The notes under the pieces were generated by a model. That model saw only the letters and a list, made by a program, of their open reading frames with translations, made no database searches and was not told the DNA's origin. Both the position numbers and the translations under genes were made by a program. Shown piece by piece: positions 51,237-60,160 of a stretch of 64,000 bases of DNA; position 1 is the stretch's first letter; every line of letters begins with the position of its first letter. This DNA is from Rhodobacterales bacterium (GTDB taxonomy: Bacteria; Pseudomonadota; Alphaproteobacteria; Rhodobacterales; Rhodobacteraceae), in NCBI GenBank assembly GCA_002748265.1, contig PDRY01000022.1:62001-126000 (forward strand). Reading direction: 5' to 3'.

Positions 51237-53075
51237 CTACTGAAACGCGCCCGCAGCTTTGAGAGCTTCGGCCTTGTCCGCGTCGAACCACCAGAAATCG
51301 GTCTCGCCAAGCGCCAGCGGGGGCAGCTCTTCGGGGCGGCCGAACATGTCGTAATAGGCGAGCCAGTATTTGTCGTTATACCACACGGGCACGATGAAAT
51401 ACTCCGCCCGCATGATCCGGTCCGCGGCGCGCACGGCGGCTTGCATGTCTTCGAGGCTCTCGGCCTCAAGGATCGCCACGGACAGCTTGTCGATGGCCGG
51501 GTGACAGAACCCGGCGGGGTTGAAGAGGCTCACCTCAGCGTCTTCGCAGCCGTATTTTTGCGCAAATCCCTGACCTTCCTCGAACCCGTTGCGATAGAAA
51601 TCAAAGGTGATGTCATAGTCGAAATCACGGGTGCGGGTCGTGTATTGGCTGGGGTCCACGCGGTTATAGATCGCTTTCACGCCCAGCCGTTCCAGGTTTT
51701 GTACGTAAGGATTGATAATCCGGTCGAAATTCGGGGAATAGTGCAGCAGCTCGACCTCAAGAACCTGCCCGTCTTTGCGACGGATCCCGTCATCCCCCGC
51801 GATCCATCCCGCTTCGTCCAGAAGCGCCGATGCGGTGCGCAGATTGCCCCGGTCCAACTGGCGCGCGCCGCTGTCATGGGGCATCACGACCGAGTCGGTC
51901 AAAAGCGCGGGGTCGATCAGGTCGGCCACGCTTTCCAGATATTCCAGCTCACGCCCCTCTGGCACGCCTTTCGCGGCCAGGTCGCTGTTTTGCCAGAAGC
52001 TGTCACGCTGAGCGAAGAGCCCGTATTGCAGGGTCTCATTCGTCCAGGTGAAGTTATACATCAGCCCAAGAGCCTGCCGCACCCGTTTGTCCTGAAACAG
52101 CGGGCGTCGCAGATTGAAGGTAAAGCCGGTCGCGGCTGGCATGATGCCGTTGGCGGGCTGGTCCAGCACCACCCAGTCTTTATCGAGCGCCGGGAAATTA
52201 TAGGCCGTGGCCCATTGCAGCGACGAGTTTTCCTGCCGGAACGTGTAGGCGCCGGATTTGAAGGCCTCGAAGGCGGCGTTGCTGTCGGCGAAATACTCGA
52301 TCCGGATCGAATCGAAATTGTAGCGCCCGACCGAGATCGGCAGATCCGCGCCCCAGTAGTCGGGGTTCCGTTCCCAGACGATCTGGCGGTTGATGTCGTA
52401 GCTGCCCAGCTTGTAGGGGCCCGAACCCGGCGCGAACTGCAGTGTGGTTTCATCGAGCCGCGCGCCGGTCTCATCGAACCAGGCTTTCGGGAACACAACG
52501 GAGGAGCCCGCCTGGCTGATCAGTCCTTTTCGCGGGATGCCATCCTTGAACGTGAACTTGACGCGGGTCGCGTCAAGCGCCTCGACGCTCTCATAAAGCT
52601 TCTTCACCCCTTCGCGAAAGCTGGGCAGCCCCTGTTCAAGGAACAGATCAACCGTGAACACCACGTCTTCGGCGGTCAGGGGCGTGCCATCGGAAAAACG
52701 CGCCTCTGGCCGCAGGTGGAAGATCACCCAATCCTGGCTTTCGGGATATTCGATATGACTGCACAGCAGGCAATACGCACCGTAGGGATCATCGGCCACG
52801 GCGGTCATCAATGACTCAAAGGGCGCGCTTGCCAGAGCGGCTGCACGTCCCTTGCGAGAATACGGGTTGAGCGTGTCGAACGTGCCCTGCATCCAAAGAC
52901 TGATCTCACCGCCCTTGGGGGCTTCGGGGTTCACGTAGGGCAGGTGGGTCATGTCCGGCCCATGCGCCAGATCGCCCAGATCGGTAAACCCATGCGATGT
53001 CAGAACCGCGTCGGCCCAGGCGGGCGTCACCGCGCTCAGCAAGGCGGCAAGAACGGCGGGGCGGATCAACATCAT
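51237..53075 (-). CDS. yejA: peptide-binding periplasmic protein (YejA-like)
   Basis: The 612-residue protein has a signal peptide (about residues 1-21, ending PAWA) and the family 5 solute-binding fold, with HGFTDLGDLAHGPDM and YVNPEAPKGGEISLW near the N-terminus and SDGTPLTAEDVVFTVDLF in the middle. It delivers oligopeptides to YejB/YejE. The ATG at 53073-53075 has GGAGG eight bases upstream; a TTG at 53108 is discarded. It is first of four tightly spaced genes. Confidence 0.94.
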   Translation of the reverse strand: MMLIRPAVLAALLSAVTPAWADAVLTSHGFTDLGDLAHGPDMTHLPYVNPEAPKGGEISLWMQGTFDTLNPYSRKGRAAALASAPFESLMTAVADDPYGAYCLLCSHIEYPESQDWVIFHLRPEARFSDGTPLTAEDVVFTVDLFLEQGLPSFREGVKKLYESVEALDATRVKFTFKDGIPRKGLISQAGSSVVFPKAWFDETGARLDETTLQFAPGSGPYKLGSYDINRQIVWERNPDYWGADLPISVGRYNFDSIRIEYFADSNAAFEAFKSGAYTFRQENSSLQWATAYNFPALDKDWVVLDQPANGIMPAATGFTFNLRRPLFQDKRVRQALGLMYNFTWTNETLQYGLFAQRDSFWQNSDLAAKGVPEGRELEYLESVADLIDPALLTDSVVMPHDSGARQLDRGNLRTASALLDEAGWIAGDDGIRRKDGQVLEVELLHYSPNFDRIINPYVQNLERLGVKAIYNRVDPSQYTTRTRDFDYDITFDFYRNGFEEGQGFAQKYGCEDAEVSLFNPAGFCHPAIDKLSVAILEAESLEDMQAAVRAADRIMRAEYFIVPVWYNDKYWLAYYDMFGRPEELPPLALGETDFWWFDADKAEALKAAGAFQ

Positions 53076-53183
53076 GGCAAAAGCCTCCGAATGCACGTGG
53101 TTGAGCAAGCTAACGGGGCAAACGGCAGGGGTTCAAGACGCGATTGCGTGAACCGGCTGCATAGCGCTGCCTGGCGCAACAAA

Positions 53184-53205
53184 AAGGCCGCCCGAAGGCG
53201 GCCTT
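53184..53205 (-). terminator. terminator of the cytochrome c gene
   Basis: AAGGCCGCC pairs with GGCGGCCTT around CGAA, and in the minus direction a run of T follows. It lies 20 bases after the cytochrome gene stop and before the yejA promoter. Confidence 0.88.
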
Positions 53206-53225
53206 GAAGCGCGGCGGGGCTGTGA

Positions 53226-53750
53226 TCAGCCGCCGACGCTTTGCAGATAGGCGATCACGTTGGCGCGGTCTTCGGCTTTGCCCAGACCGGCGAAGCCCAT
53301 CGTAGTGCCGGGCGCAAAGCCCGACGGCTTCGTCAGGAAGTGATCCAGGTTCTCCGGGGTCCAGACCTCGGCGACCTGCTCCAGGGCGCCGGAATAGGAG
53401 AAGTCCCCGATGGAATCGACCGGGCGGCCAACCACACCAGCCAGCGACGGGCCGGTCATGTTCTTGCCGACTTCGGTCGAGTGACAGGCAGAGCACTTCT
53501 TGAACACGCGCTCGCCTTTACCGGCGTCAGCACTGGCCAGAAGCTCTTCGAAGGTCGGGCCGGCGTCTTCTTCGGCTGCGCCTTCGGCACCGGCGACTTC
53601 GATGTGATAGCCCTGAACGTGTTCGCCGTCATGGCCGTGGCCGCCGCCTTCGGCATAGATGGTCTGGGCGAACCAACCACCCAGAAGGAAGATAAGCAGA
53701 GCCCCGCACAGAGCGCCGAGGGTTTTAACTACAGTCATTGTGTCGAACAT
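53226..53750 (-). CDS. cycM: membrane-anchored cytochrome c (CycM/c552 type)
   Basis: The 174-residue protein has an N-terminal membrane anchor (about residues 8-30), an acidic and His-rich spacer, and one heme c domain with CSACH at residues 86-90 and the axial Met in GTTMGFAG. It carries electrons between the bc1 complex and a terminal oxidase on the periplasmic face. The ATG at 53748-53750 gives the family start MFDTMTVVKTLGALCGAL; an ATG at 53762 is a close alternative. It is divergent from pheA. Confidence 0.92.
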   Translation of the reverse strand: MFDTMTVVKTLGALCGALLIFLLGGWFAQTIYAEGGGHGHDGEHVQGYHIEVAGAEGAAEEDAGPTFEELLASADAGKGERVFKKCSACHSTEVGKNMTGPSLAGVVGRPVDSIGDFSYSGALEQVAEVWTPENLDHFLTKPSGFAPGTTMGFAGLGKAEDRANVIAYLQSVGG

Positions 53751-53867
53751 GTCGCGGTCCATCCCGATCCCGATTTCGGGGTTATCTACCCGCTTCCCGT
53801 CCTGTTTCGCAAGGTGTAGCACCCAGGAAGGCGCGGCAAAATTGCATCACCGCCCGAGGGGGATACC

Positions 53868-54722
53868 ATGAGCACCGGAAAAGTAGCGTTTCAGGGCGAA
53901 CTGGGCGCCTACGGCCATCAGGCGTGCCGCGATGCGCGGCCCGACATGGAGCCGTTGCCCTGCAACAGTTTCGAAGACGCGATTGAGTCGGTGCGCAAGG
54001 GCGATGCCGATCTGGGCATGATCGCTGTTGAGAATTCGACCTATGGGCGCGTGGCTGATGTCCATCATCTTCTGCCCGAAAGCGGCTTGCACATTGTCGA
54101 TGAAGCCTTTGTGCGGGTGCATATCAACCTGATGTCCGTTCCTGGCGCGACGCTGGACGGGATCAGAACCGCAACGAGCCACTCTGTCCTTCTGGGTCAG
54201 TGCCGCGACTTCCTGCGGGAGCACTCTATCCGTCCCGTGACAGGGGCTGACACGGCCGGGTCAGCGATGATGGTGGCCGAAGCGGGCGATCCGACCAAAG
54301 GCGCTCTGGCGTCGGACCTGGCCGCAGAGATCTACAATCTCAAAGTGCTGGCCCGCCATATCGAGGACCACGACCGCAACACGACCCGTTTCGTCATCAT
54401 GGCCCGCGAGCCCGATCTGACCCGGCGTGGCAAATTCGGGATGATGACGAGTTTCGTCTTCCGGGTGCGCAACATTCCGGCGGCGCTCTACAAGGCGATG
54501 GGCGGTTTCGCGACCAACGGCGTGAACATGACCAAGTTGGAAAGCTACATGGTCGGCGGGCATTTCCACGCCACGCAGTTCTATGCGGAGATCGAAGGTC
54601 ACCCGGATGATCGCAACGTGCAGCTTGCGATGGACGAGCTAAACTACTTCACCGATCACATCCGGCTTCTGGGGGTGTTCCCGTCGGCGGCCCGCCGTCA
54701 CGAGCGCGATGCGAAAAGCTGA
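53868..54722 (+). CDS. pheA: prephenate dehydratase
   Basis: The 284-residue enzyme converts prephenate to phenylpyruvate in phenylalanine synthesis. The catalytic domain starts VAFQGELGAYGHQAC and includes the DHDRNTTRFVIMARE block with the conserved Thr-Arg-Phe. The C-terminal ACT domain (GALYKAMGGFATNGVNMTKLESYM-like sequence, allosteric for phenylalanine) follows. There is no chorismate mutase domain. The ATG follows GGGGATACC. It converges on the SRPBCC gene. Confidence 0.95.
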   Translation: MSTGKVAFQGELGAYGHQACRDARPDMEPLPCNSFEDAIESVRKGDADLGMIAVENSTYGRVADVHHLLPESGLHIVDEAFVRVHINLMSVPGATLDGIRTATSHSVLLGQCRDFLREHSIRPVTGADTAGSAMMVAEAGDPTKGALASDLAAEIYNLKVLARHIEDHDRNTTRFVIMAREPDLTRRGKFGMMTSFVFRVRNIPAALYKAMGGFATNGVNMTKLESYMVGGHFHATQFYAEIEGHPDDRNVQLAMDELNYFTDHIRLLGVFPSAARRHERDAKS

Positions 54723-54740
54723 ACCTCGGTCAGGCGCTGC

Positions 54741-55214
54741 TTAGGCGCGGTCGATATTCGCGCGATCCCCGATCATCCCTGCGAACTGGGTGATACGTTT
54801 TTGGTATTTGCGTTCAATCGCACCACGGGTGAGCTTGAGCGACTGGACCATGAGCCGCCCGGACAGGCTGGTCGGCTGCAATTTCGTGCGCACCGACATG
54901 CGGGTCGATCCGCGCGACATTTGCAACAGCTCAATGCGGGTCTGGGCGTCGATGCCGCCGACCGAACTGGTCAGGCCCAGCATCACCGGAGCCTCAACTT
55001 CGGCGATGGTCATGGTGATCGCCCGCACCTTGCCTCGGTACTTTGCCTTCAACTGCCAGGACGCGCCTTTCTCAATCCTCCCGCTCCCGGTTTCTGTCCG
55101 CTTGAGCTTCACGCCGCGCCGCAACGCCATGCGCTCGAATGCGGGCAGGTCGGTCAGGGTGTTGAAAACGGACTCGATGGGCGCGTCGATATCTTCGCGG
55201 GCGGTGAGGATCAT
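54741..55214 (-). CDS. SRPBCC (polyketide cyclase/START-like) family protein
   Basis: The 157-residue protein has the SRPBCC/START-like pattern: a first strand ILTAREDIDAPIESVFNTLTD, a long C-terminal helix after SLSGRLMVQSLKLTRGAIERKY, and alternating strands between. This fold binds hydrophobic ligands; no ligand or enzyme role is evident. It lies 34 bases after nudC on the same strand. Confidence 0.85.
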   Translation of the reverse strand: MILTAREDIDAPIESVFNTLTDLPAFERMALRRGVKLKRTETGSGRIEKGASWQLKAKYRGKVRAITMTIAEVEAPVMLGLTSSVGGIDAQTRIELLQMSRGSTRMSVRTKLQPTSLSGRLMVQSLKLTRGAIERKYQKRITQFAGMIGDRANIDRA

Positions 55215-55248
55215 GGGCGTCTCCGGGGATTTATCTGTCGTTTAGCCG

Positions 55249-56184
55249 TCACGCCAGCCGGTCTGCAACCCAGTTCGACAGCAGGAAATGCGCAATGGCG
55301 CCGCGTCGCGCCGGGGCAACGACCGGATGGCGCCCGGCAAGCGCAGCTGCAGTCTCCTCGCGCGTGAGCCAAAGCGCGTCTTCCAGTTCCACCGGGTCGA
55401 GCGTGATGTCGCGGCCAAGCGCCTCCGCGCGGCAGCCGAGCATCAGTGAGCTGGGGAACGGCCAGGGCTGCGAGGCCAGATAGCCGACATCGCCGCAGCG
55501 CACGCCCGCTTCTTCAAAGACCTCGCGGCGCACGGCGGCTTCCATGGTTTCACCCGGCTCCACGAACCCGGCGAGCAGGGAGTACATCCGGTCGGGCCAG
55601 CCCGGCGAGCGCCCGAGCAGCACCGAATTTCCGTGGGTTACCAGCATGATGACCACGGGATCGGTGCGCGGGAAATGGAACCGGCCGCAGTTGGGGCAGA
55701 CGCGGCGCCAGCCGCTTTCGTCGATCACGCTGGCACTGCCGCAGGCGGCACAAAAGCCGTGCAGGCGGTGCCATTCGAGCATGGCGCGGGCGGTGGCCGC
55801 GGTTTCGGCGTCGCGCGGGGACAGGCGCGCCATGACCGCGCGCAGATCGACGAAGCCCGTGCCTGGCAGTGCGGGGTGAGCAATCGGGTCGGTATGCGCC
55901 CGCCCCGGACCAAGATCGCGCGCATCGGGCGCGCCGTCCCAGTCCGGCACCTGCACGGCGAAGAGGGGCGTTTCCCCTTCCAGTCCCAGAAAGAGCCGCG
56001 CCCCGACGACGCCGGGATGATCAAGAGGCAGGCGAACAGCAGCGTCGCCCTGCATCAGGATCAGCCCGCGCCACAGAACGATGGTCTGGGCGCCGGGGCG
56101 CTCTGTCAGGTCGGGCTTGCCGCGCAGATGCGCCGCCCGATCCAGAGCGGAGCCGCCGAAGGTCACCTGTTCTGCAATCCGCAT
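55249..56184 (-). CDS. nudC: NAD+ diphosphatase NudC
   Basis: The 311-residue Nudix enzyme cleaves NAD(H) and can remove NAD caps from RNA. It has a four-cysteine zinc ribbon (CAACGS, then CPNCGRFH, about residues 143-165), the Nudix box GFVEPGETMEAAVRREVFEEAG, and the NudC-specific SQPWPFPSSLM after it. It starts four bases after rnhA ends, indicating co-transcription in the minus direction. Confidence 0.95.
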   Translation of the reverse strand: MRIAEQVTFGGSALDRAAHLRGKPDLTERPGAQTIVLWRGLILMQGDAAVRLPLDHPGVVGARLFLGLEGETPLFAVQVPDWDGAPDARDLGPGRAHTDPIAHPALPGTGFVDLRAVMARLSPRDAETAATARAMLEWHRLHGFCAACGSASVIDESGWRRVCPNCGRFHFPRTDPVVIMLVTHGNSVLLGRSPGWPDRMYSLLAGFVEPGETMEAAVRREVFEEAGVRCGDVGYLASQPWPFPSSLMLGCRAEALGRDITLDPVELEDALWLTREETAAALAGRHPVVAPARRGAIAHFLLSNWVADRLA

Positions 56185-56187
56185 GGC

Positions 56188-56643
56188 TCAGCTCTCCTTG
56201 AACGGAGCCATGCCCGCGCGGGCCAGCTCATCGGCGCGTTCGTTTTCGGGGTGCCCGGCGTGGCCCTTGACCCATTCCCAGGTGACATCGTGGCGCGCGG
56301 CGGCCTCATCGAGACGCTTCCACAGATCGTCATTCTTGACGGGCTTCTTCGCGGCGGTCTTCCAGCCGTTGCGCTTCCAGCCGTGGATCCACTTGGTCAC
56401 GCCGTCCTTCACATAGGCGCTGTCTGTCACCACCGTGATCGGGGTGGCCCGGCCCAGGGTTTCCAAAGCACTAATGGCCGCCATGAGCTCCATGCGGTTG
56501 TTCGTCGTCTCGGCGGCGCCGCCGGAGAGCTCCCGGGTCTTCACGACCTCATCTCCGCTGCGCGCGATCAGCAGGACGCCCCAGCCGCCGGGCCCCGGAT
56601 TGCCGGAGCAGGCGCCATCGGTATAGGCGAAAAAATCAGCCAT
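56188..56643 (-). CDS. rnhA: ribonuclease HI
   Basis: The 151-residue enzyme degrades RNA in RNA-DNA hybrids. The four acidic residues of the active site are visible: [14 protein letters not shown] (Asp), MELMAAI (Glu), VVTDSAYV (Asp) and ADELAR (Asp). The ATG at 56641-56643 lies inside the end of the methyltransferase gene, an eight-base overlap. The upstream frame to 56688 is a shadow. Confidence 0.95.
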   Translation of the reverse strand: MADFFAYTDGACSGNPGPGGWGVLLIARSGDEVVKTRELSGGAAETTNNRMELMAAISALETLGRATPITVVTDSAYVKDGVTKWIHGWKRNGWKTAAKKPVKNDDLWKRLDEAAARHDVTWEWVKGHAGHPENERADELARAGMAPFKES

Positions 56644-57226
56644 TCCGCACTGCCCGCAAGACGACGAAGTCGCTTTCCTGCCCGTCAAATCCCATGTCTT
56701 TCCCTTCGCGCTGCTGTGTGACCGTCATGCCTGCGGCTTCGACCAATTGCACCAGCGCATCCGCCGGTATCAGGTGGTAAAGCCGCCCGAGCGTGTCCCG
56801 GTGCGGGCCGTCGCCAGTCTTGACGCCAATATGCAGCGCACCGCCGGGTTTCAACGCCTTCGCGATGGCCGCGAGGTGGCTGGGCAGCGCGTCGCGCGGG
56901 GCATGGGTGAGCGAGAAATTCGCCCAGACGCCGTCATAGGCCTGATCGGCATCCAGCTCATCGAAGCGCATCAGCCGGGCGGGCAGCCCTTTGGCGCGGG
57001 CCTCATCCACCATGCCGGGCGCCGCGTCCACCGGATCGGGCCGCAGCCCGGCGGCGGCCATATGGGCCGAAGCGTGCCCCGGCCCGCAGCCCAGATCGAG
57101 CACGCGCGCGCCGTCAGGCAGCGCGGCAATGAAGCTGCGCAGGGCCTTGCCCGGCGTCTGGCCCCAGGTCTGCGCGTAGTCCCCGGCGCGGTCGGAGTAG
57201 AACGCGAGCGTTCGCGCGTCGGTCAT
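56636..57226 (-). CDS. class I SAM-dependent methyltransferase
   Basis: The 196-residue protein has the SAM-binding motif [19 protein letters not shown] near residue 43, the acidic strand-two region, and the later [13 protein letters not shown] loop. The substrate is unknown; the compact size suits small molecules. It starts [21 protein letters not shown] at an ATG whose last base is the first of the upstream stop (TGATG), coupling it to the DUF3429 gene. It also overlaps rnhA. Confidence 0.9.
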   Translation of the reverse strand: MTDARTLAFYSDRAGDYAQTWGQTPGKALRSFIAALPDGARVLDLGCGPGHASAHMAAAGLRPDPVDAAPGMVDEARAKGLPARLMRFDELDADQAYDGVWANFSLTHAPRDALPSHLAAIAKALKPGGALHIGVKTGDGPHRDTLGRLYHLIPADALVQLVEAAGMTVTQQREGKDMGFDGQESDFVVLRAVRNG

Positions 57227-57663
57227 CAGAAGAGCCCTGTGGTGAGGCAGGCGACGACGACGATGGTCACGGGGATGCGCAGCTTCAGCCACCACTCCGG
57301 TGTGAGCCCGTGGCGGGCGAAGACAGCATCGAGCGCCAGCACGGCCAGGAACCCGGCAATCAGGTTGATCGCAGCGGCAATCGGGCCTCCGCCGACCATG
57401 AAGAACGCCCAAAGCGCCGGGATCACGGAGAGCACATATCCCAGCATAGCGCCCGAGCGGGCGGCAAATCCCCACAGAATCCCGGACATGAAGGCCAGGA
57501 TCACCTGCCCGTAGGAGAGCTGGATGTAAGGCCCGACGAAGCGCCCTCCGATCTTCTGCCCGACGCTCAGCGCGAGTTCCGGCATCAAGGTGGTCAGTGC
57601 GCCCCACAGGAAAGGCAGGGCGCCAAGCGCGGTCAGGATCAGGGGGACGCGGGGGATCGTCAT
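57226..57663 (-). CDS. DUF3429 membrane protein
   Basis: The 145-residue protein has four membrane segments and the DUF3429 sequence (IPRVPLILTALGALPFLWGA, YGQVILAFMSGILWGFA, PALWAFFMVGGGPIAAAINL). The family is widespread in proteobacteria and of unknown function. The start ATG overlaps the GST stop by three bases (ATGA) and its stop overlaps the methyltransferase start, so all are coupled. Confidence 0.9.
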   Translation of the reverse strand: MTIPRVPLILTALGALPFLWGALTTLMPELALSVGQKIGGRFVGPYIQLSYGQVILAFMSGILWGFAARSGAMLGYVLSVIPALWAFFMVGGGPIAAAINLIAGFLAVLALDAVFARHGLTPEWWLKLRIPVTIVVVACLTTGLF

Positions 57664-58265
57664 CGGTTGGTCTCCGCCAAGGTTGCATGGGGCGCGTCAG
57701 CTTCGACACGGGCCAGCCAGACGCGGATTGCGGGGCCCAGTGTGAAGCCTCCGCGGGTTTCGGCTGTGTGCGTGTAGGCATAGAGCGCAATGTCCGCGAT
57801 GGAGAACGCGTCTCCGGCGATCCAGTTGCGCTTTGCCAGGTGGTTTTCCATCACCGACAGCGCGTCCTGACCGGCGCCGAGCAGCTCTGCCAGACGCTCT
57901 GGCGTGGCGAGGTGGCGGCGTTCGGGATAGGTCAGCAGGGATTGGCGCACGGCAATGACAGGCTCGTGCCGGGTCTGTTCCCAGATCAGCCAGGAGAGCG
58001 CGTCGCCGCGTGCTTCGCGCGTCTGGGGCATGAACCGCGTGTCTTCCGCCAGCTCCCACAGGATTGCGTTGGATTCGGGTAGGATGCTGCCATCTTCGCG
58101 CTTGAGGAACGGGAGCTTGCCGAACGGGGCCTTTGCGCGCTCCGCCTCCCATTCGGGGCTCGCGTTTTCGCAATCAACGCGGGCGTAGGGCTGATCCAGT
58201 TTGTGGAGCAGAAGCCGGACCTTGTAGGAATTGCCGGAGCTGGGCATCGAATAGAGCGTGATCAT
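57660..58265 (-). CDS. glutathione S-transferase family protein
   Basis: The 201-residue protein has a thioredoxin-like N-terminal domain (MITLYSMPSSGNSYKVRLLL, GKLPFLKREDGSILPESNAI with the glutathione-binding Ser) and a helical C-terminal domain with GDAFSIADIALYAY. The natural substrate is unknown. The ATG at 58263-58265 is chosen because the upstream frame to 58523 is non-coding shadow of ispH. It heads the coupled group GST, DUF3429, methyltransferase and RnhA. Confidence 0.93.
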   Translation of the reverse strand: MITLYSMPSSGNSYKVRLLLHKLDQPYARVDCENASPEWEAERAKAPFGKLPFLKREDGSILPESNAILWELAEDTRFMPQTREARGDALSWLIWEQTRHEPVIAVRQSLLTYPERRHLATPERLAELLGAGQDALSVMENHLAKRNWIAGDAFSIADIALYAYTHTAETRGGFTLGPAIRVWLARVEADAPHATLAETNR

Positions 58266-58354
58266 GGCGTCTCCTCGGTCTGGCACTTGGGCAGAAAGGT
58301 CACGGCGGGAGCGCCATGTCAATCGCGGGTTCGCACTTGCGGCGCGAGCTAAGT

Positions 58355-58393
58355 GGGGGCTCCGCCCCCGTATCCAAAGGTATTCGGGGCCAG
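58355..58393 (+). repeat. diverged hairpin-plus-tail repeat, copy E
   Basis: GGGGGC-TCC-GCCCCC (58355-58369) is followed by TATCCAAAGGTATTCGGGGC, which keeps only part of the tail found in copies A, C and D. As with copy B, it lies upstream of a GST gene and points away from it. Assigning it to the same family is tentative. Confidence 0.45.
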
Positions 58394-58425
58394 GGAGCGC
58401 AAGGCTCTCCCAGCAGGCCGCTGCG

Positions 58426-59373
58426 CTATTGGCGCAGGACGCGGGGGACCTTGAATTCCACGTTTTCCTCGGCCGTAACGACGGGATGCACCGTGACCGT
58501 GTAGCGGGTGCGGAAGGCCTCAACCACTTCGTCGATCAAAACTTCGGGCGCGGAGGCCCCGGCGGTGAGCCCGACGGAGCGGATGCCCTCAAGCGCGCGC
58601 CAGTCGATGTCTTTGGCGCGTTGGACAAGCTGGGCATAGGCGCAGCCCGCCTTGGACGCGACTTCGACGAGGCGGCGCGAGTTCGACGAGTTCGGGGCGC
58701 CCACCACCAGCAGCGCGTCGCATTCGGGCGCCATGGCCTTGACCGCCTCTTGGCGGTTGGTCGTGGCGTAGCAGATGTCTTCCTTGTGGGGGCCGATGAT
58801 GTCGGGGAAACGGGCCTGGAGCGCGGCGACGATCTCTGCCGTATCGTCGACAGACAGCGTGGTCTGGGTGACGAAGGCCAGCCGCTGCGGGTCGCGCACG
58901 TCGAGCGTGGCGACGTCCGCCGCAGTTTCGACCAGCAGCACTTCGCCCTCGGGGAGCTGGCCCATGGTGCCGATGGTTTCGGGGTGGCCTGCATGGCCGA
59001 TCATCACCATCTGCAGCCCCGCCTGATGGTGGCGTTCCGCCTCGATATGGACCTTGGAGACCAGCGGGCAGGTGGCATCGACAAACACCATCTCGCGCCG
59101 GGTCGCTTCGGCAGGCACGGCCTTGGGGACGCCATGGGCGGAGAAGATCACCGGGCGGTCGTTAGGGCAGTCGTCCAGCTCTTCGACAAAGACGGCGCCT
59201 TTGGCGCGCAGCCCGTCCACCACGTATTTGTTGTGAACGATTTCGTGGCGGACATAGACCGGCGCGCCCCATTTCTCGATCGCCATTTCGACGATCTTGA
59301 TGGCGCGGTCTACGCCGGCGCAAAAGCCGCGCGGGGCGGCCAGGTGCAAGGTCAGGGGCGGCAAATCAGTCAT
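58426..59373 (-). CDS. ispH: 4-hydroxy-3-methylbut-2-enyl diphosphate reductase
   Basis: The 315-residue iron-sulfur enzyme makes IPP and DMAPP in the last step of the MEP pathway. The three cluster-binding cysteines are in [25 protein letters not shown] and [14 protein letters not shown], and the catalytic Glu region [11 protein letters not shown] is present. The start [17 protein letters not shown] is normal. It lies on the minus strand and is separate from its neighbours, with a gap of 115 bases from the NYN gene. Confidence 0.96.
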   Translation of the reverse strand: MTDLPPLTLHLAAPRGFCAGVDRAIKIVEMAIEKWGAPVYVRHEIVHNKYVVDGLRAKGAVFVEELDDCPNDRPVIFSAHGVPKAVPAEATRREMVFVDATCPLVSKVHIEAERHHQAGLQMVMIGHAGHPETIGTMGQLPEGEVLLVETAADVATLDVRDPQRLAFVTQTTLSVDDTAEIVAALQARFPDIIGPHKEDICYATTNRQEAVKAMAPECDALLVVGAPNSSNSRRLVEVASKAGCAYAQLVQRAKDIDWRALEGIRSVGLTAGASAPEVLIDEVVEAFRTRYTVTVHPVVTAEENVEFKVPRVLRQ

Positions 59374-59488
59374 GGCACCTCAGGTAGGCAAAGCCATGGC
59401 TTTCGTCCAGTCTTCAGCGTCGCCAGGCGATGAAGGGTCAGAGGCGCGGCCAGCCGGAGGCCCGTCGGGCCGCGCGTTCGACGATGGG

Positions 59489-60037
59489 TCAGTCGTGCTC
59501 CTGCGGCTCGCGCGGGGGGCGCCCGATCACGTCGCGCAGTTCGTCCAGTTCGATGAAGTTGTCTGCCTTGCGACGCAGTTCATCCGCGATCATCGGCGGC
59601 TGGCTGCGGATCGTCGAGCAGACCGAGCAGCGCACGCCGCGACGTTGGAGTGCTTCGATCAGCGGGCGGAAATCGCCGTCGCCGGAGAACAGCACGACAT
59701 GATCCACGTGGGGGGCAAGCTCCATGGCATCGACGGTCAGCTCGATATCCATATTGCCCTTCACCTTGCGGCGGCCCTGGCTGTCGGTGAATTCCTTGGC
59801 GGGCTTCGTCACCATGGAATAGCCATTGTAATGGAGCCAATCGACCAGAGGCCGGATTGGAGAATACTCGTCATTCTCCAGAAGCGCGGTGTAGTAGAAC
59901 GCACGCAGCAACTTCCCGCGGCGCGCAAATTCTTGCCGCAGAAGCTTATAATCGATGTCGAACCCAAGCGCTTTGGCAGCGGCATAGAGATTCGATCCGT
60001 CGATGAAGAGCGCCAGGCGCTCGTCGCGGTAAAACAT
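59489..60037 (-). CDS. NYN domain (LabA/DUF88-like) protein
   Basis: The 182-residue protein has a PIN-like NYN domain: ALFIDGSNLYAAAKALGFD near the N-terminus, MDIELTVDAMELA, and LFSGDGDFRPLIEAL carrying the acidic metal-binding residues. Such proteins are probable metal-dependent RNases. The acidic C-terminal tail follows. The frame extends to 60133, but the ATG at 60035-60037 gives the usual start. It is divergent from folK with a 123-base AT-rich gap. Confidence 0.88.
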   Translation of the reverse strand: MFYRDERLALFIDGSNLYAAAKALGFDIDYKLLRQEFARRGKLLRAFYYTALLENDEYSPIRPLVDWLHYNGYSMVTKPAKEFTDSQGRRKVKGNMDIELTVDAMELAPHVDHVVLFSGDGDFRPLIEALQRRGVRCSVCSTIRSQPPMIADELRRKADNFIELDELRDVIGRPPREPQEHD

Positions 60038-60160
60038 TCGAATGTGACCTTCGTCTTGCAGGGGCGACGCGTTCCGTGAGTGAAAATGGCTGCGCCGGAA
60101 TTGATAATGTAGGCTATGTAGCTGGTGGGGCAAACCTCGAAGAGGGGAAAACTGGGCAAG

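Noticed and set aside
50133-52814. 893-residue open frame on the plus strand across yejB and yejA
   Set aside because: Antisense shadow of clear transporter genes; composition is rich in Gln, Arg, His and Gly without any motif.
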